From Gammaproteobacteria bacterium (GTDB lineage: Bacteria > Pseudomonadota > Gammaproteobacteria > Chromatiales > Chromatiaceae), in NCBI GenBank assembly GCA_006227775.1, contig SBFV01000126.1, positions 1-6,313 of the forward strand: a stretch of 6,313 nt of DNA, given 5' to 3'. Both the position numbers and the translations under genes were made by a program. The notes beneath the pieces were generated by a model, which saw nothing but the letters and a program-made list of their open reading frames with translations, did not search any database and was not told the origin of the DNA. This document shows positions 1 through 6,078 of this stretch, in pieces. Each line of letters opens with the position of its first letter. Position 1 is the first letter of the stretch.

Positions 1-1089
1 CAGCGGGTCGAGGCCCTCATCGGCCAGTTCCGCGACCTGACCCTGAACGCCGAGTTTTACCCCCCGGTGCGTCAGGCCCTGCTCGACGAACTCGGGGTCT
101 ATAGCGCCCGCTTCCAGGAATATGCCCGGGACGTGCTCGCCGGCATCGAGGTCCCCGGTGGCAAGGGCCCCTTCCGCGATGCCGGCCACCGGCTGGAGGC
201 CATCCTGACCGCCCATTACGTCCCGGGGCTGGAAACGGCCATCCTGGAGATGCGGCGACGGGAGAAGGATTATCTGCTGCGCGGGGATCAGGACTACGTG
301 CGCCAGGTCCAGGCCATCGCCGGTCAGATTCGTCAGCAGGTTCAGGACTCCGCCATCGCCGCGGCGGATCAGGCCCAGCTTCTGGCCCTCCTGGACAATT
401 ACGAGCGGGATTTCCTCGCCTTGGTGACCCAGAACGATCTCATCGCGGAGCTGACCCTGGCCATGAACCAGGCGGCGGAGGGCATCGAACCCCTGGCCCA
501 CCATAATCTGGACCGGGCCGACCGGGACATGATGGAAGAACAGGCGCGTCTGGTCGGGGAGACCCACCGCCAGGCCCGGATCAATCTGCTGGTGGTGCTG
601 GGGGCCGTGACCCTGGGCATCCTCTTCACCTTCCTCCTCACCCGACCCATCGTCCGCCCCGTACGGCAAATGGCCGGCCTCCTCGACCGCCTGACCCACG
701 AGAGCCCCCGGGAGCGGATCAGCACCGTCCCTGGTTCCCGTGACGAGATCGACGCCATGGCCCGGTCCCTCAATACCCTGGCGGACCATCGCGCCAATTT
801 CATGAACTGGTGGAAGGCCGCCATGGATGAGGCCCGCGCCCTGCGGAAACTGCATGAAGCCTCCATTGCCGACCTCCGCGACGAGGCCCTGGAAGAACTG
901 CGCCGCGCCGCCCTCTCCCAGGTACAGCAACTCAACGCTCTGCGTGGTCAGGTCCTCCGGGAGGCGGACCAGGTCGAGACCACCGGTCAACGCCTGCGCC
1001 AGGCCAAGGACGAGGGTCTCATCACCGCGGCCACGGCGCTGGAACGAAGCGTCAACAACATCCGGACCTTGCTCAAGGTCACGGCTTGA
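1..1089 (+). CDS. HAMP-domain membrane receptor-like protein, 5' truncated by window edge
   Basis: The frame is open from base 1, so the true start lies upstream; the GTG at 67 is probably internal, because the 22 codons before it read as the same helical protein. 362 residues are visible, ending at TGA 1087-1089. Residues 1 to about 190 are predicted helical and probably periplasmic. They include RRREKDYLLRGD near 85-96, a motif type common in helical-bundle sensor domains of chemoreceptors and kinases. One membrane segment spans about 194-214, followed by a HAMP domain at about 215-267 with the usual Pro (RPIVRPV) and a DEIDAMARSLN segment. The last 95 residues are charged coiled coil. There is no chemoreceptor signalling-hairpin motif, histidine-kinase box, GGDEF, EAL or cyclase motif, so the output is unknown. 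It may signal through a partner or be a shortened receptor. The sensor/HAMP reading is firm; the ligand and pathway are not known. Confidence 0.85.
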   Translation, partial: QRVEALIGQFRDLTLNAEFYPPVRQALLDELGVYSARFQEYARDVLAGIEVPGGKGPFRDAGHRLEAILTAHYVPGLETAILEMRRREKDYLLRGDQDYVRQVQAIAGQIRQQVQDSAIAAADQAQLLALLDNYERDFLALVTQNDLIAELTLAMNQAAEGIEPLAHHNLDRADRDMMEEQARLVGETHRQARINLLVVLGAVTLGILFTFLLTRPIVRPVRQMAGLLDRLTHESPRERISTVPGSRDEIDAMARSLNTLADHRANFMNWWKAAMDEARALRKLHEASIADLRDEALEELRRAALSQVQQLNALRGQVLREADQVETTGQRLRQAKDEGLITAATALERSVNNIRTLLKVTA

Positions 1090-1240
1090 CGCCGTCCCCG
1101 GGCCCGATGATGGACATCACCCGCAAACTGGCGCGGCTGCTCTGACCATGGACGCGGCCCCACGCATCTAGCTGGTCGTCACGGTTGCTTACTGGGATCA
1201 CCAGCGGCCGGTGGGGTTGGTGTGTCGCGCTTGTCTAGAC

Positions 1241-2515
1241 CTACTCCGGACCGGGCTCTGGGTTTTGGCCCGGGTCCAGCGCGGGTTGCCGGCTGACTCG
1301 CACCTCGTGGATGCGGCGGCGGGAGGCCCGCTCGATGCGCACATCGAGCCCTTCGAGGAGGAATCGTTCGCCGGGCGAGGGGATGCGCTCGAGATGGCTG
1401 ATGATCCAGAGGTTCACGGAATCGGTCGGCTTGCCGGCCAGATCGCGGTTGAAGTGGGACTCCAGTACGCGCAGTTCGGTGGTACCGTCCAGCAAGAGCT
1501 CGTTCTCGTTGGTCAACAGATCCACGGTGGCGCGGGCGGGGGATTCGCGGTCGTCGTAGATCTCCCCCACCAGCTCCTCGAGGATGTCCTCGATGGTGAA
1601 CACCCCGAGCAGGGTGCCGAACTCGTTGACCACCACGATCAGTCGCTGCTTGTTGGCCCGCAGCACATCGAGGATGCCATCCACCGGTTGATTGGGAGGG
1701 ACGAAGATAGGTTCGTGCCCAGCGTCGTTGAGGGTCTTCTCCAGGTTGCCCTGGGCCACCTCGGCGAGCAGATCCTGGATCGTGATCACACGGCTGATGT
1801 CCTCGGGGTTGCCCGCGTGTAGCGGAATGCGCTGGTGGGACTCGGCCATGATCTCGGCCAGGGCCTCGCCGATGGTGCGCCGCCCGTCCACGGCGAACAC
1901 CTGGTGGCGGTGCACCATGATGTCGCCCGCCCGCAGGGTGCTGAAGTCGAAGATGCGCCGGATCATCTGGTGCTCTTCCTCGTCGATGGAGCCCTCCTGG
2001 GTGGCGTGCTCGGCGAGGGTGACGATCTCCGATTCGGTGACGGTGAAGTCCTTCGGCGCTTCGGTGAAGGTGTGCATCCAGTGGATGAATCGCTCCAGCG
2101 CCCACACCAGCGGATAGAGGATCTTGCCGAGGATCTCCAGCGGGGGTGCCGCCAACAGGGCGATGCTGATGGAGTAGCGGACGCCGAAGGTCTTGGGGGT
2201 GATCTCGCCGAACATGAGTAGCAGCAGGGTGATGACGCCCACCGCCAGACCGGGACCCAGGTGGCCGAAATGCTCCGTAGCCACCACGGTGGCGAAGGTG
2301 GCGGCACCCGTGTTCACCAGATTGTTGCCGATCAGGATGATGACCAGGGTGCGGTTGATGTTGCCCTTGAGCCGGTGCAGGGTGGCTGCGCCGAATCGGT
2401 GCTCGGCCAGCAGGGACTCCACCCGCGCCTTGGACAGGGAGGTGATGGCGGTCTCTGAGCCGGAAAAGAAGGCCGAGCCGATGAGGAGGAGGACAAGGGA
2501 GAGCAGCTCGAACAT
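1241..2515 (-). CDS. CNNM/CorB-type DUF21-CBS-CorC_HlyC membrane protein (third paralogue)
   Basis: 424-residue inner-membrane protein of the CNNM/CorB/CorC family, whose characterised members are linked to Mg2+ (and Co2+) export or resistance. The DUF21 membrane domain covers about 1-155, with FSGSE at 17-21, IGNNLVN at 62-68 and FGEITPK at 102-108. A CBS pair lies at about 198-250 and 264-317 (ending GVFTIEDILEELVGEI), and a CorC_HlyC domain at about 331-407. A Pro/Gly/Glu-rich tail of about 15 residues follows. I chose the ATG at 2515 because it places the first membrane helix at residue 2, as in E. coli YfjD (CorB). The frame runs back to a TTG at 2593, but that would add a family-atypical, Pro-rich stretch. 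No clear Shine-Dalgarno precedes 2515. CBS1 is atypical: the usual PVY...VVGxLxxxDLL is replaced by PLH...RVITIQDLL. It lies in the same orientation as the upstream CNNM pair but 301 bp away, so it may have its own promoter. Confidence 0.93.
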   Translation of the reverse strand: MFELLSLVLLLIGSAFFSGSETAITSLSKARVESLLAEHRFGAATLHRLKGNINRTLVIILIGNNLVNTGAATFATVVATEHFGHLGPGLAVGVITLLLLMFGEITPKTFGVRYSISIALLAAPPLEILGKILYPLVWALERFIHWMHTFTEAPKDFTVTESEIVTLAEHATQEGSIDEEEHQMIRRIFDFSTLRAGDIMVHRHQVFAVDGRRTIGEALAEIMAESHQRIPLHAGNPEDISRVITIQDLLAEVAQGNLEKTLNDAGHEPIFVPPNQPVDGILDVLRANKQRLIVVVNEFGTLLGVFTIEDILEELVGEIYDDRESPARATVDLLTNENELLLDGTTELRVLESHFNRDLAGKPTDSVNLWIISHLERIPSPGERFLLEGLDVRIERASRRRIHEVRVSRQPALDPGQNPEPGPE

Positions 2516-2703
2516 AGTGGGTCGATACGATGATGGAGACAGAGGTTGGCCATTAAGGAAAGGTAAGTTGCGTGGATCGACATGGGATGTCAAATCGCCA
2601 GCGGGCGAGAGCGGTGTTCGCCAGGCGAGTTGGAGTGGGTCACGCGCGGAAGCGAAAAACTTTGTGCAAAAAACCGAAACGGGCGTTGCAACTGGTACCG
2701 CCC

Positions 2704-2749
2704 GGGGGGATGCGCGGGGTAGCGGGAGAGCAAGGGGGGGTGGGGCGGG
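2704..2749. promoter_or_regulatory. G-quadruplex motif on plus strand; C-rich, rut-like tract in minus transcript
   Basis: The plus strand has six G-runs at 2704-2709, 2716-2719, 2724-2726, 2734-2740, 2742-2745 and 2747-2749. The last 16 bases (2734-2749) alone can form a four-run quadruplex with single-base loops. A minus-strand transcript reading out of the second CNNM gene would carry the complement, a C-rich and G-poor stretch directly after the 12-bp hairpin. That skew is typical of Rho loading (rut) regions. The base composition is seen directly; both functions are inferred. Confidence 0.4.
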
Positions 2750-2774
2750 TGCGCCGCGTCAGGCGGCGCACCCG
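2746..2774 (-). terminator. 12-bp GC stem-loop downstream of the second CNNM gene
   Basis: A perfect inverted repeat pairs 2746-2757 with 2763-2774 around the 5-nt loop GTCAG, starting 42 bp past the TGA at 2817. The arms are nearly all G/C. No U-tract follows on the minus-strand transcript, so it is not a classical intrinsic terminator. It could pause RNA polymerase, protect the 3' end of the upstream mRNA, or act with the adjacent C-rich tract in Rho-dependent termination. Two shorter stems lie between it and the stop codon: CCGGC/GCCGG at 2772-2776/2785-2789, and a GGG/CCC repeat around 2788-2802. Confidence 0.55.
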
Positions 2775-2816
2775 GCATCAATGAGCCGGGGGGATCACCC
2801 GGCCCGAGGTTGCCGC

Positions 2817-4052
2817 TCACAGGTTGATGCGCACCTCTTCTATGGCCTGCGGCGTGCGCCGCTCGATGGTGAAGGTCACCTTTTTGTATTCGACCACCGC
2901 CCCCTGGGCTGGGATCTCGTGGGTCCGGTCGATCAGGAAGCCCCCCAGGGTGACGAACTTGCCCGCGGGGAACTCCAGCCCGAGCCGCTCGGTGAGCAGC
3001 TCCAGCTCCGCCCGGGCACTGGCCAGGTACTCCCTCTCGCCCAGCTTGCGCAGCCACTGCTGGGGCTTTTCCTGCCCGTCGTACTCGTCCTGGAGCTCTT
3101 CCACCACCTCTTCCATGATGTCCTCGATGGTGATAATGCCCTCGGCACCGCCGAACTCATCCACCACCACCGCGACCACCTCGCCGCTCTGGCGAAACTC
3201 CATCAGCAGGTTTTTCACGCTCTTGGATCCCGGCACGTAGTTCACCGGATGGATGTGCTCGGCGATGGGGGACTCGGGATCCAGGCCGAGCAGGTCGAGG
3301 GCATAGAGCAGTCCAACCACCCGATCCACCCGTTGGTCGTACACCGGCAAGCGCACATGGGCCCGCTCGGAGGCGATGCGCACTGCCTCGGCGCAGGTCA
3401 AGCCACGCTCCACCGCTACCACGTCGATGAGGGGCACCATCACGTCCGCCACGGTGGTCTCGGAGAAGCTGAACATGCGCCGGATCATGTTCTTCTCCAC
3501 CGCCTGGATGTCGCCACCCTGGGCCGGCATATTCAGCATGGTGGTGATCTCCTCGCGGATGGTGAAGGGGTTGCCTTCGTGACGACCGCCCGCGAGTTTG
3601 GAGAACAGCTTCGACAGGAAGGCAAAGACCGCCAGGATGGGGGAGAAGAGATAGGAGAAAAACCGCAAGGGAAAGATGATCACCGGGGCGATTTGGTTCG
3701 CCCGCTGCTGGAACACGCTCTTGGGAACGATCTCGCCGAACACCCAGATCAGGGGGGCCACCAGCATGACGGCCAGCACCGAGCCCTGTTCGCCGAACAG
3801 CTCGAGCATCAGCGCGGTGACCAGGGTGGAGTTGGCGACGATGGAGATATTGGTTCCCACCAGGGTGGTGGAGAGCAGCCATTCGGGCTCCTCCAGCATC
3901 TTGAGGGCGAGGCGGGCGCCGCGGGAGCCCTTGGCGGCGTCGTGGCGCAGTTGCATCTTGTCCGCGCTGACGATCCCGATTTCCGAGCCGGAGAAGAAGC
4001 CCTCGGTGATGAGGAAAAAGAGCGAGCCCGCAAGGGTCAGCCAGATATCCAT
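2817..4052 (-). CDS. CNNM/CorC-type DUF21-CBS-CorC_HlyC membrane protein (second paralogue)
   Basis: 411-residue inner-membrane protein of the CNNM/CorB/CorC (hemolysin C-like) family, probably acting in divalent-cation export or resistance. The DUF21 domain covers about 1-160, with FSGSE at 20-24, VGTNIS at 65-70 and FGEIVPK at 105-111. CBS1 lies at about 204-256 (LPVYDQ...VVGLLYALDLL) and CBS2 at about 269-322 (VVVDEFGGAEGIITIEDIMEE). The CorC_HlyC domain covers about 335-411, and the protein ends almost exactly with it. The ATG at 4052 is well supported: it has a GGAGG 7 nt upstream and begins at the first membrane helix. It starts 2 bp after the stop of the upstream paralogue, so translation is probably coupled. 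The GTN replaces the GNN/GNE seen in the other two paralogues, which could alter the cation site or packing. It was probably named hemolysin in older annotation; direct haemolysis is unlikely. Confidence 0.95.
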   Translation of the reverse strand: MDIWLTLAGSLFFLITEGFFSGSEIGIVSADKMQLRHDAAKGSRGARLALKMLEEPEWLLSTTLVGTNISIVANSTLVTALMLELFGEQGSVLAVMLVAPLIWVFGEIVPKSVFQQRANQIAPVIIFPLRFFSYLFSPILAVFAFLSKLFSKLAGGRHEGNPFTIREEITTMLNMPAQGGDIQAVEKNMIRRMFSFSETTVADVMVPLIDVVAVERGLTCAEAVRIASERAHVRLPVYDQRVDRVVGLLYALDLLGLDPESPIAEHIHPVNYVPGSKSVKNLLMEFRQSGEVVAVVVDEFGGAEGIITIEDIMEEVVEELQDEYDGQEKPQQWLRKLGEREYLASARAELELLTERLGLEFPAGKFVTLGGFLIDRTHEIPAQGAVVEYKKVTFTIERRTPQAIEEVRINL

Positions 4053-4054
4053 GC

Positions 4055-5413
4055 TTAACCCTCCTCGCGCCGGGGAGTGTCGGCGGACATATCGGTCCGG
4101 TTGTCGATCCGCGGTTCCACCGGCTCGTCCTCGGTCGAGGGCAGGGGCGGCATCTCGGTACGCTCGACGACCAGGCGGCTGATACGGTTGTTCTCCACCG
4201 CGGCCACGGTGAAACGGAACTCGCCGATGTCGATCGCGGTGGACTCGGCGGGCAGCTCGCCGATCTCGTGCAGCACCAGTCCGCCGATCGTCTCGACCCC
4301 GACGTCCTCGAACTGGGCCCCCACACCCCGGGCGAAGTCGTCCAACGGCATCCCCCCGTCGACCGACCAGCGGTGGTCGTCGAGCGGCGTCATCCGTGCC
4401 TCCTCGGTGGCGTCGGAGGGGCTCGGAATGTCACCGAAGATGCATTCGAGCAGGTCTTCCATGGTGACGAGGCCAGTGACACTGCCATACTCATCCACGG
4501 TGAGGGCAAAGGAGCGCTTGTGCTTGCGAAAGTCCCCGAACTGCTCCGAGGCGGGCTTGGATTCGGGCACGAAGTACGCCGGCCGGAGCACCCCGCGCAG
4601 TCCCCCCTGCAAGGCGCTCGCCGCGCCGAGATCCAGCTTGAGCAGATCGCGGGTGTGCAGGATGCCGACCACTTTGTCGCGATGCTTCTCATAGACCGGA
4701 AAGCGGGACTGGCGGGCGCTGCGCACGGTTTGCAGTACCTCCGGGAGGCTGGCGTTCATGGCGATGAAGTGCACGTCGGCCCGGGGGGTGCGCACGTTCT
4801 CGAGGGTCTTGTTGCCGAAATCAAAGATGTGGTCGATGAACTGCGCCTCAGTGGTGTCGAGGGCCCCCTCGCCCACCGCCTCGCGGGCGATGGTGCGCAC
4901 CATGTCCTCGGTGATGATGTTGCCCCGGGAGCGCTCCTTGCCGACGACCATGGAGATAAAGAATTCCGACACCTGGCGGATCACCCAACGCAGCGGGGTG
5001 ATCATCCGGGCGAAGGTCTCGATAGGGATGCTCTCCCAGATGGCGAAGGCCACGTTGTTGCGCATGGCCAGCACCTTGGGCGTGATCTCGCCGAACAGGA
5101 GCAGGATCGGGACCATGACGAAGAGGTTGAAGTAACTGTTGTCCGCGCCGAACAGGTGGATGATCATGGCCGCGGAGATGACCGAAGCCGTGACGTTGAC
5201 GAACTCGTTGCCGATCAGGATGGTGACGATCAGGCGCCGCGGCTCGGAGATGAGCCGCTCGATGAGCCCCGCCCGCGGGTGGGCGTCCTTGCGCAGTTGC
5301 TCGAGCTGGGTGCTGCTCAGGGAAAACATCGCGACCTCGGTGCTCGAGAAGAATCCCGAGAATCCCATCAGGATCACGAAGATGACTAGCTCTCCGAGAA
5401 AAATGAAGTCCAA
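4055..5413 (-). CDS. CNNM/CorC-type DUF21-CBS-CorC_HlyC membrane protein (first paralogue, TTG start)
   Basis: 452 residues from the TTG at 5413. The DUF21 membrane domain covers about 1-160, with FFSSTE at 21-26 where relatives usually have FSGSE, IGNEFVN at 67-73 and FGEITPK at 107-113. CBS1 lies at about 207-259 (FPVYEKHRDKVVGILHTRDLL, the canonical form) and CBS2 at about 275-329 (TVDEYGSVTGLVTMEDLL). The CorC_HlyC domain covers about 344-419, followed by a 33-residue acidic, Pro-rich tail. There is no ATG near the N-terminus. TTG 5413 puts the first membrane helix at residue 3 and has a G7 run 6 nt upstream. TTG at 5428 and 5467 are alternatives, adding 5 or 18 residues. The gene is the first of a tight pair with the next paralogue. 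The family role is Mg2+/Co2+ homeostasis; whether this variant transports, senses or partners its neighbour cannot be read from sequence. Confidence 0.94.
   Translation of the reverse strand: MDFIFLGELVIFVILMGFSGFFSSTEVAMFSLSSTQLEQLRKDAHPRAGLIERLISEPRRLIVTILIGNEFVNVTASVISAAMIIHLFGADNSYFNLFVMVPILLLFGEITPKVLAMRNNVAFAIWESIPIETFARMITPLRWVIRQVSEFFISMVVGKERSRGNIITEDMVRTIAREAVGEGALDTTEAQFIDHIFDFGNKTLENVRTPRADVHFIAMNASLPEVLQTVRSARQSRFPVYEKHRDKVVGILHTRDLLKLDLGAASALQGGLRGVLRPAYFVPESKPASEQFGDFRKHKRSFALTVDEYGSVTGLVTMEDLLECIFGDIPSPSDATEEARMTPLDDHRWSVDGGMPLDDFARGVGAQFEDVGVETIGGLVLHEIGELPAESTAIDIGEFRFTVAAVENNRISRLVVERTEMPPLPSTEDEPVEPRIDNRTDMSADTPRREEG
4060..4064 (-). promoter_or_regulatory. Shine-Dalgarno for the second CNNM gene
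   Basis: GGAGG on the minus strand lies 7 nt before the ATG at 4052, inside the last codons of the upstream CNNM gene. It fixes the start and supports translational coupling across the 2-bp gap. Confidence 0.85.
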
Positions 5414-5419
5414 TTTGGT

Positions 5420-5426
5420 CCCCCCC
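5420..5426 (-). promoter_or_regulatory. G-rich Shine-Dalgarno-like tract for the first CNNM gene
   Basis: Seven consecutive G on the minus strand end 6 nt before the TTG at 5413. It is a degenerate but well-spaced ribosome-binding tract and is the main argument for this start over the TTG at 5467, which has no purine-rich tract before it. Confidence 0.45.
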
Positions 5427-5511
5427 AATCGTGGTGTTGTCGCGCCGAACCCGGTTGCAATAGCCAAAGAGCGCTGAGCGTGCGACCGGCGCCGGCAATC
5501 TTTACCGGGAT

Positions 5512-5540
5512 ATTAACAAAATCTTGAGGGCATATATAAA
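5512..5540 (-). promoter_or_regulatory. Weak sigma70-like promoter for the CNNM pair
   Basis: On the minus strand, TTTATA (5540-5535) and GTTAAT (5517-5512) are separated by 17 bp, each matching 4 of 6 consensus bases. It lies in the most A+T-rich part of the spacer and would give a leader of about 90 nt before the TTG at 5413. The position is sensible and the match is modest. Confidence 0.3.
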
Positions 5541-5544
5541 TCTG

Positions 5545-5568
5545 ATGAAGGCGAGGAGCGGCCTTCAT
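5545..5568 (-). terminator. 8-bp stem-loop downstream of sugE, possible terminator
   Basis: ATGAAGGC (5545-5552) and GCCTTCAT (5561-5568) form a perfect 8-bp stem with an 8-nt loop. In the minus transcript it is followed by an A/U-rich, but not poly-U, stretch. It sits just upstream of the proposed CNNM promoter and could end sugE readthrough. A strong terminator is not shown. Confidence 0.3.
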
Positions 5569-5677
5569 GGCGAGCCTGTTCCCGGACGATCCCGAGCACA
5601 TTATCTTCATACTCAATCTTCATTCTCACGTCGCCGGAGATCAGCCGCACCGAACAGTTCCCGGCAATCCGTTCAAA

Positions 5678-5698
5678 ATTGATCAGTTCTTGACCAAT
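5678..5698. repeat. Imperfect 8-bp inverted repeat, operator-like
   Basis: ATTGATCA (5678-5685) and TGACCAAT (5691-5698) are inverted copies with one mismatch around a 5-bp spacer. The size and dyad symmetry resemble a dimeric regulator site, but it is about 34 bp past the sugE stop and more than 135 bp from the proposed CNNM promoter. No regulator is encoded nearby. Confidence 0.25.
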
Positions 5699-5731
5699 CC
5701 AGGGGTGTACCAGCGGAAGTCCGGCAGGCGG

Positions 5732-6058
5732 CTAGGATGGTGACGACATCCGCAGACCCAGGATGCCAATGAGGATCAGGCCGACGAAGAAGAACCGCGC
5801 CAGGCTGGCCGCTTCCCCGAAAAGCCAGATGCCAAGGAGAAAGGTGCCCGCCGCCCCGATGCCGGTCCAGACAGCATAAGCCGTGCCCATGGGAATGCTG
5901 CGCTGCGCGAGCAGGAGCAAGGCGCCGCTACAAATCATGCACAGGATGGCGAATCCAATCCAGCCCCAACGCAGACCCTCCGCGGTCCAGCCATATTTCA
6001 GACCCACGGGCCAGCCCCACTCGAAGACCCCCGCCGCAAATAGATAGAGCCAAGCCAT
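5732..6058 (-). CDS. sugE: SugE/Gdx-type small multidrug resistance transporter
   Basis: 108-residue inner-membrane protein, the usual length for the small multidrug resistance family, with four predicted helices. The essential proton/substrate-coupling Glu is at residue 13. It is followed by W16 and GLKY at 19-22, and by GTAYAVWTGIGA at 58-69, which is the signature of the SugE/Gdx branch rather than EmrE/QacE. Gdx proteins exchange guanidinium (and some quaternary ammonium compounds) for protons as antiparallel homodimers; a single gene copy fits that dual topology. The ATG at 6058 has AGGAGG 5 nt upstream, and the stop is TAG at 5732-5734. Residues 14-17 read WGWP where E. coli SugE has VVWA, a small departure next to the binding site. 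A 74-bp spacer with a structured inverted repeat separates it from the upstream partial gene. The subfamily is confident; the actual substrate is inferred. Confidence 0.93.
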   Translation of the reverse strand: MAWLYLFAAGVFEWGWPVGLKYGWTAEGLRWGWIGFAILCMICSGALLLLAQRSIPMGTAYAVWTGIGAAGTFLLGIWLFGEAASLARFFFVGLILIGILGLRMSSPS

Positions 6059-6063
6059 GGCGG

Positions 6064-6069
6064 CCTCCT
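6064..6069 (-). promoter_or_regulatory. Strong Shine-Dalgarno for sugE
   Basis: AGGAGG on the minus strand ends 5 nt before the ATG at 6058. It fixes the start and predicts efficient initiation. It begins 9 nt after the outer arm of the upstream stem structure, so folding could influence its access. Confidence 0.85.
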
Positions 6070-6078
6070 AAGAAATGC

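Larger units (their letters stand above)
2516..2816. other. 301-bp spacer between second and third CNNM genes
   Basis: No convincing gene is seen. Read in the minus direction from the stop at 2817, it holds a strong GC hairpin (2774-2746), a C-rich/G-poor segment (about 2745-2704), two small palindromes (GGTACC at 2694-2699 and GTTGCAAC at 2685-2692), T-tracts (A6 at 2668-2673 and A5 at 2655-2659 on the plus strand), and a TTGACA hexamer at 2593-2588 with no good -10 element at 16-18 bp. It looks like a termination region followed by the upstream region of the third CNNM gene. The A/T-tracts are spaced roughly one helical turn apart and might bend DNA. Their regulatory role is inference. Confidence 0.6.
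5414..5731. other. 318-bp lower-G+C spacer between sugE and the CNNM operon
   Basis: This stretch is visibly richer in A+T than the genes on either side. It contains a near-palindrome (5678-5698), an 8-bp hairpin (5545-5568), a weak sigma70-like promoter (5540-5512) and the 5' leader of the CNNM pair. On the minus strand, the sugE frame stays open for 72 codons after its TAG (5731-5516) before TAA at 5513-5515. That stretch reads like protein (for example GNCSVRLISGDVRMKIEYED), but no start with a good ribosome site is seen. It could be a decayed gene, a short unknown peptide or chance. Confidence 0.5.

Noticed and set aside
399..935. 178-codon minus-strand open frame opposite the HAMP gene
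   Set aside because: Ser/Arg-rich shadow with no domain; the plus-strand frame has a clear membrane segment and HAMP domain.
1107..1171. Two tiny plus-strand frames (12 and 7 codons) after the HAMP gene
   Set aside because: Too short to support, no ribosome site, and expected by chance in a 151-bp gap. The weak 6-bp inverted repeat at 1171-1176/1200-1205 with a 23-nt loop is also not a convincing terminator.
2588..2593. Perfect TTGACA on the minus strand upstream of the third CNNM gene
   Set aside because: No acceptable -10 hexamer lies 16-18 bp downstream (best is CAACTT), so it is not called a promoter.
2193..4058. 621-codon plus-strand open frame opposite the second CNNM gene and its flank
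   Set aside because: It is antisense to a strong family match and His/Gln/Gly/Asp-rich, as expected for the complement of G+C-rich codons; it also spans the intergenic hairpin. No domain is recognisable.
4268..5389. 373-codon plus-strand open frame opposite the first CNNM gene
   Set aside because: Same antisense shadow pattern, with Asp/His/Gly/Leu bias and no membrane or domain features.
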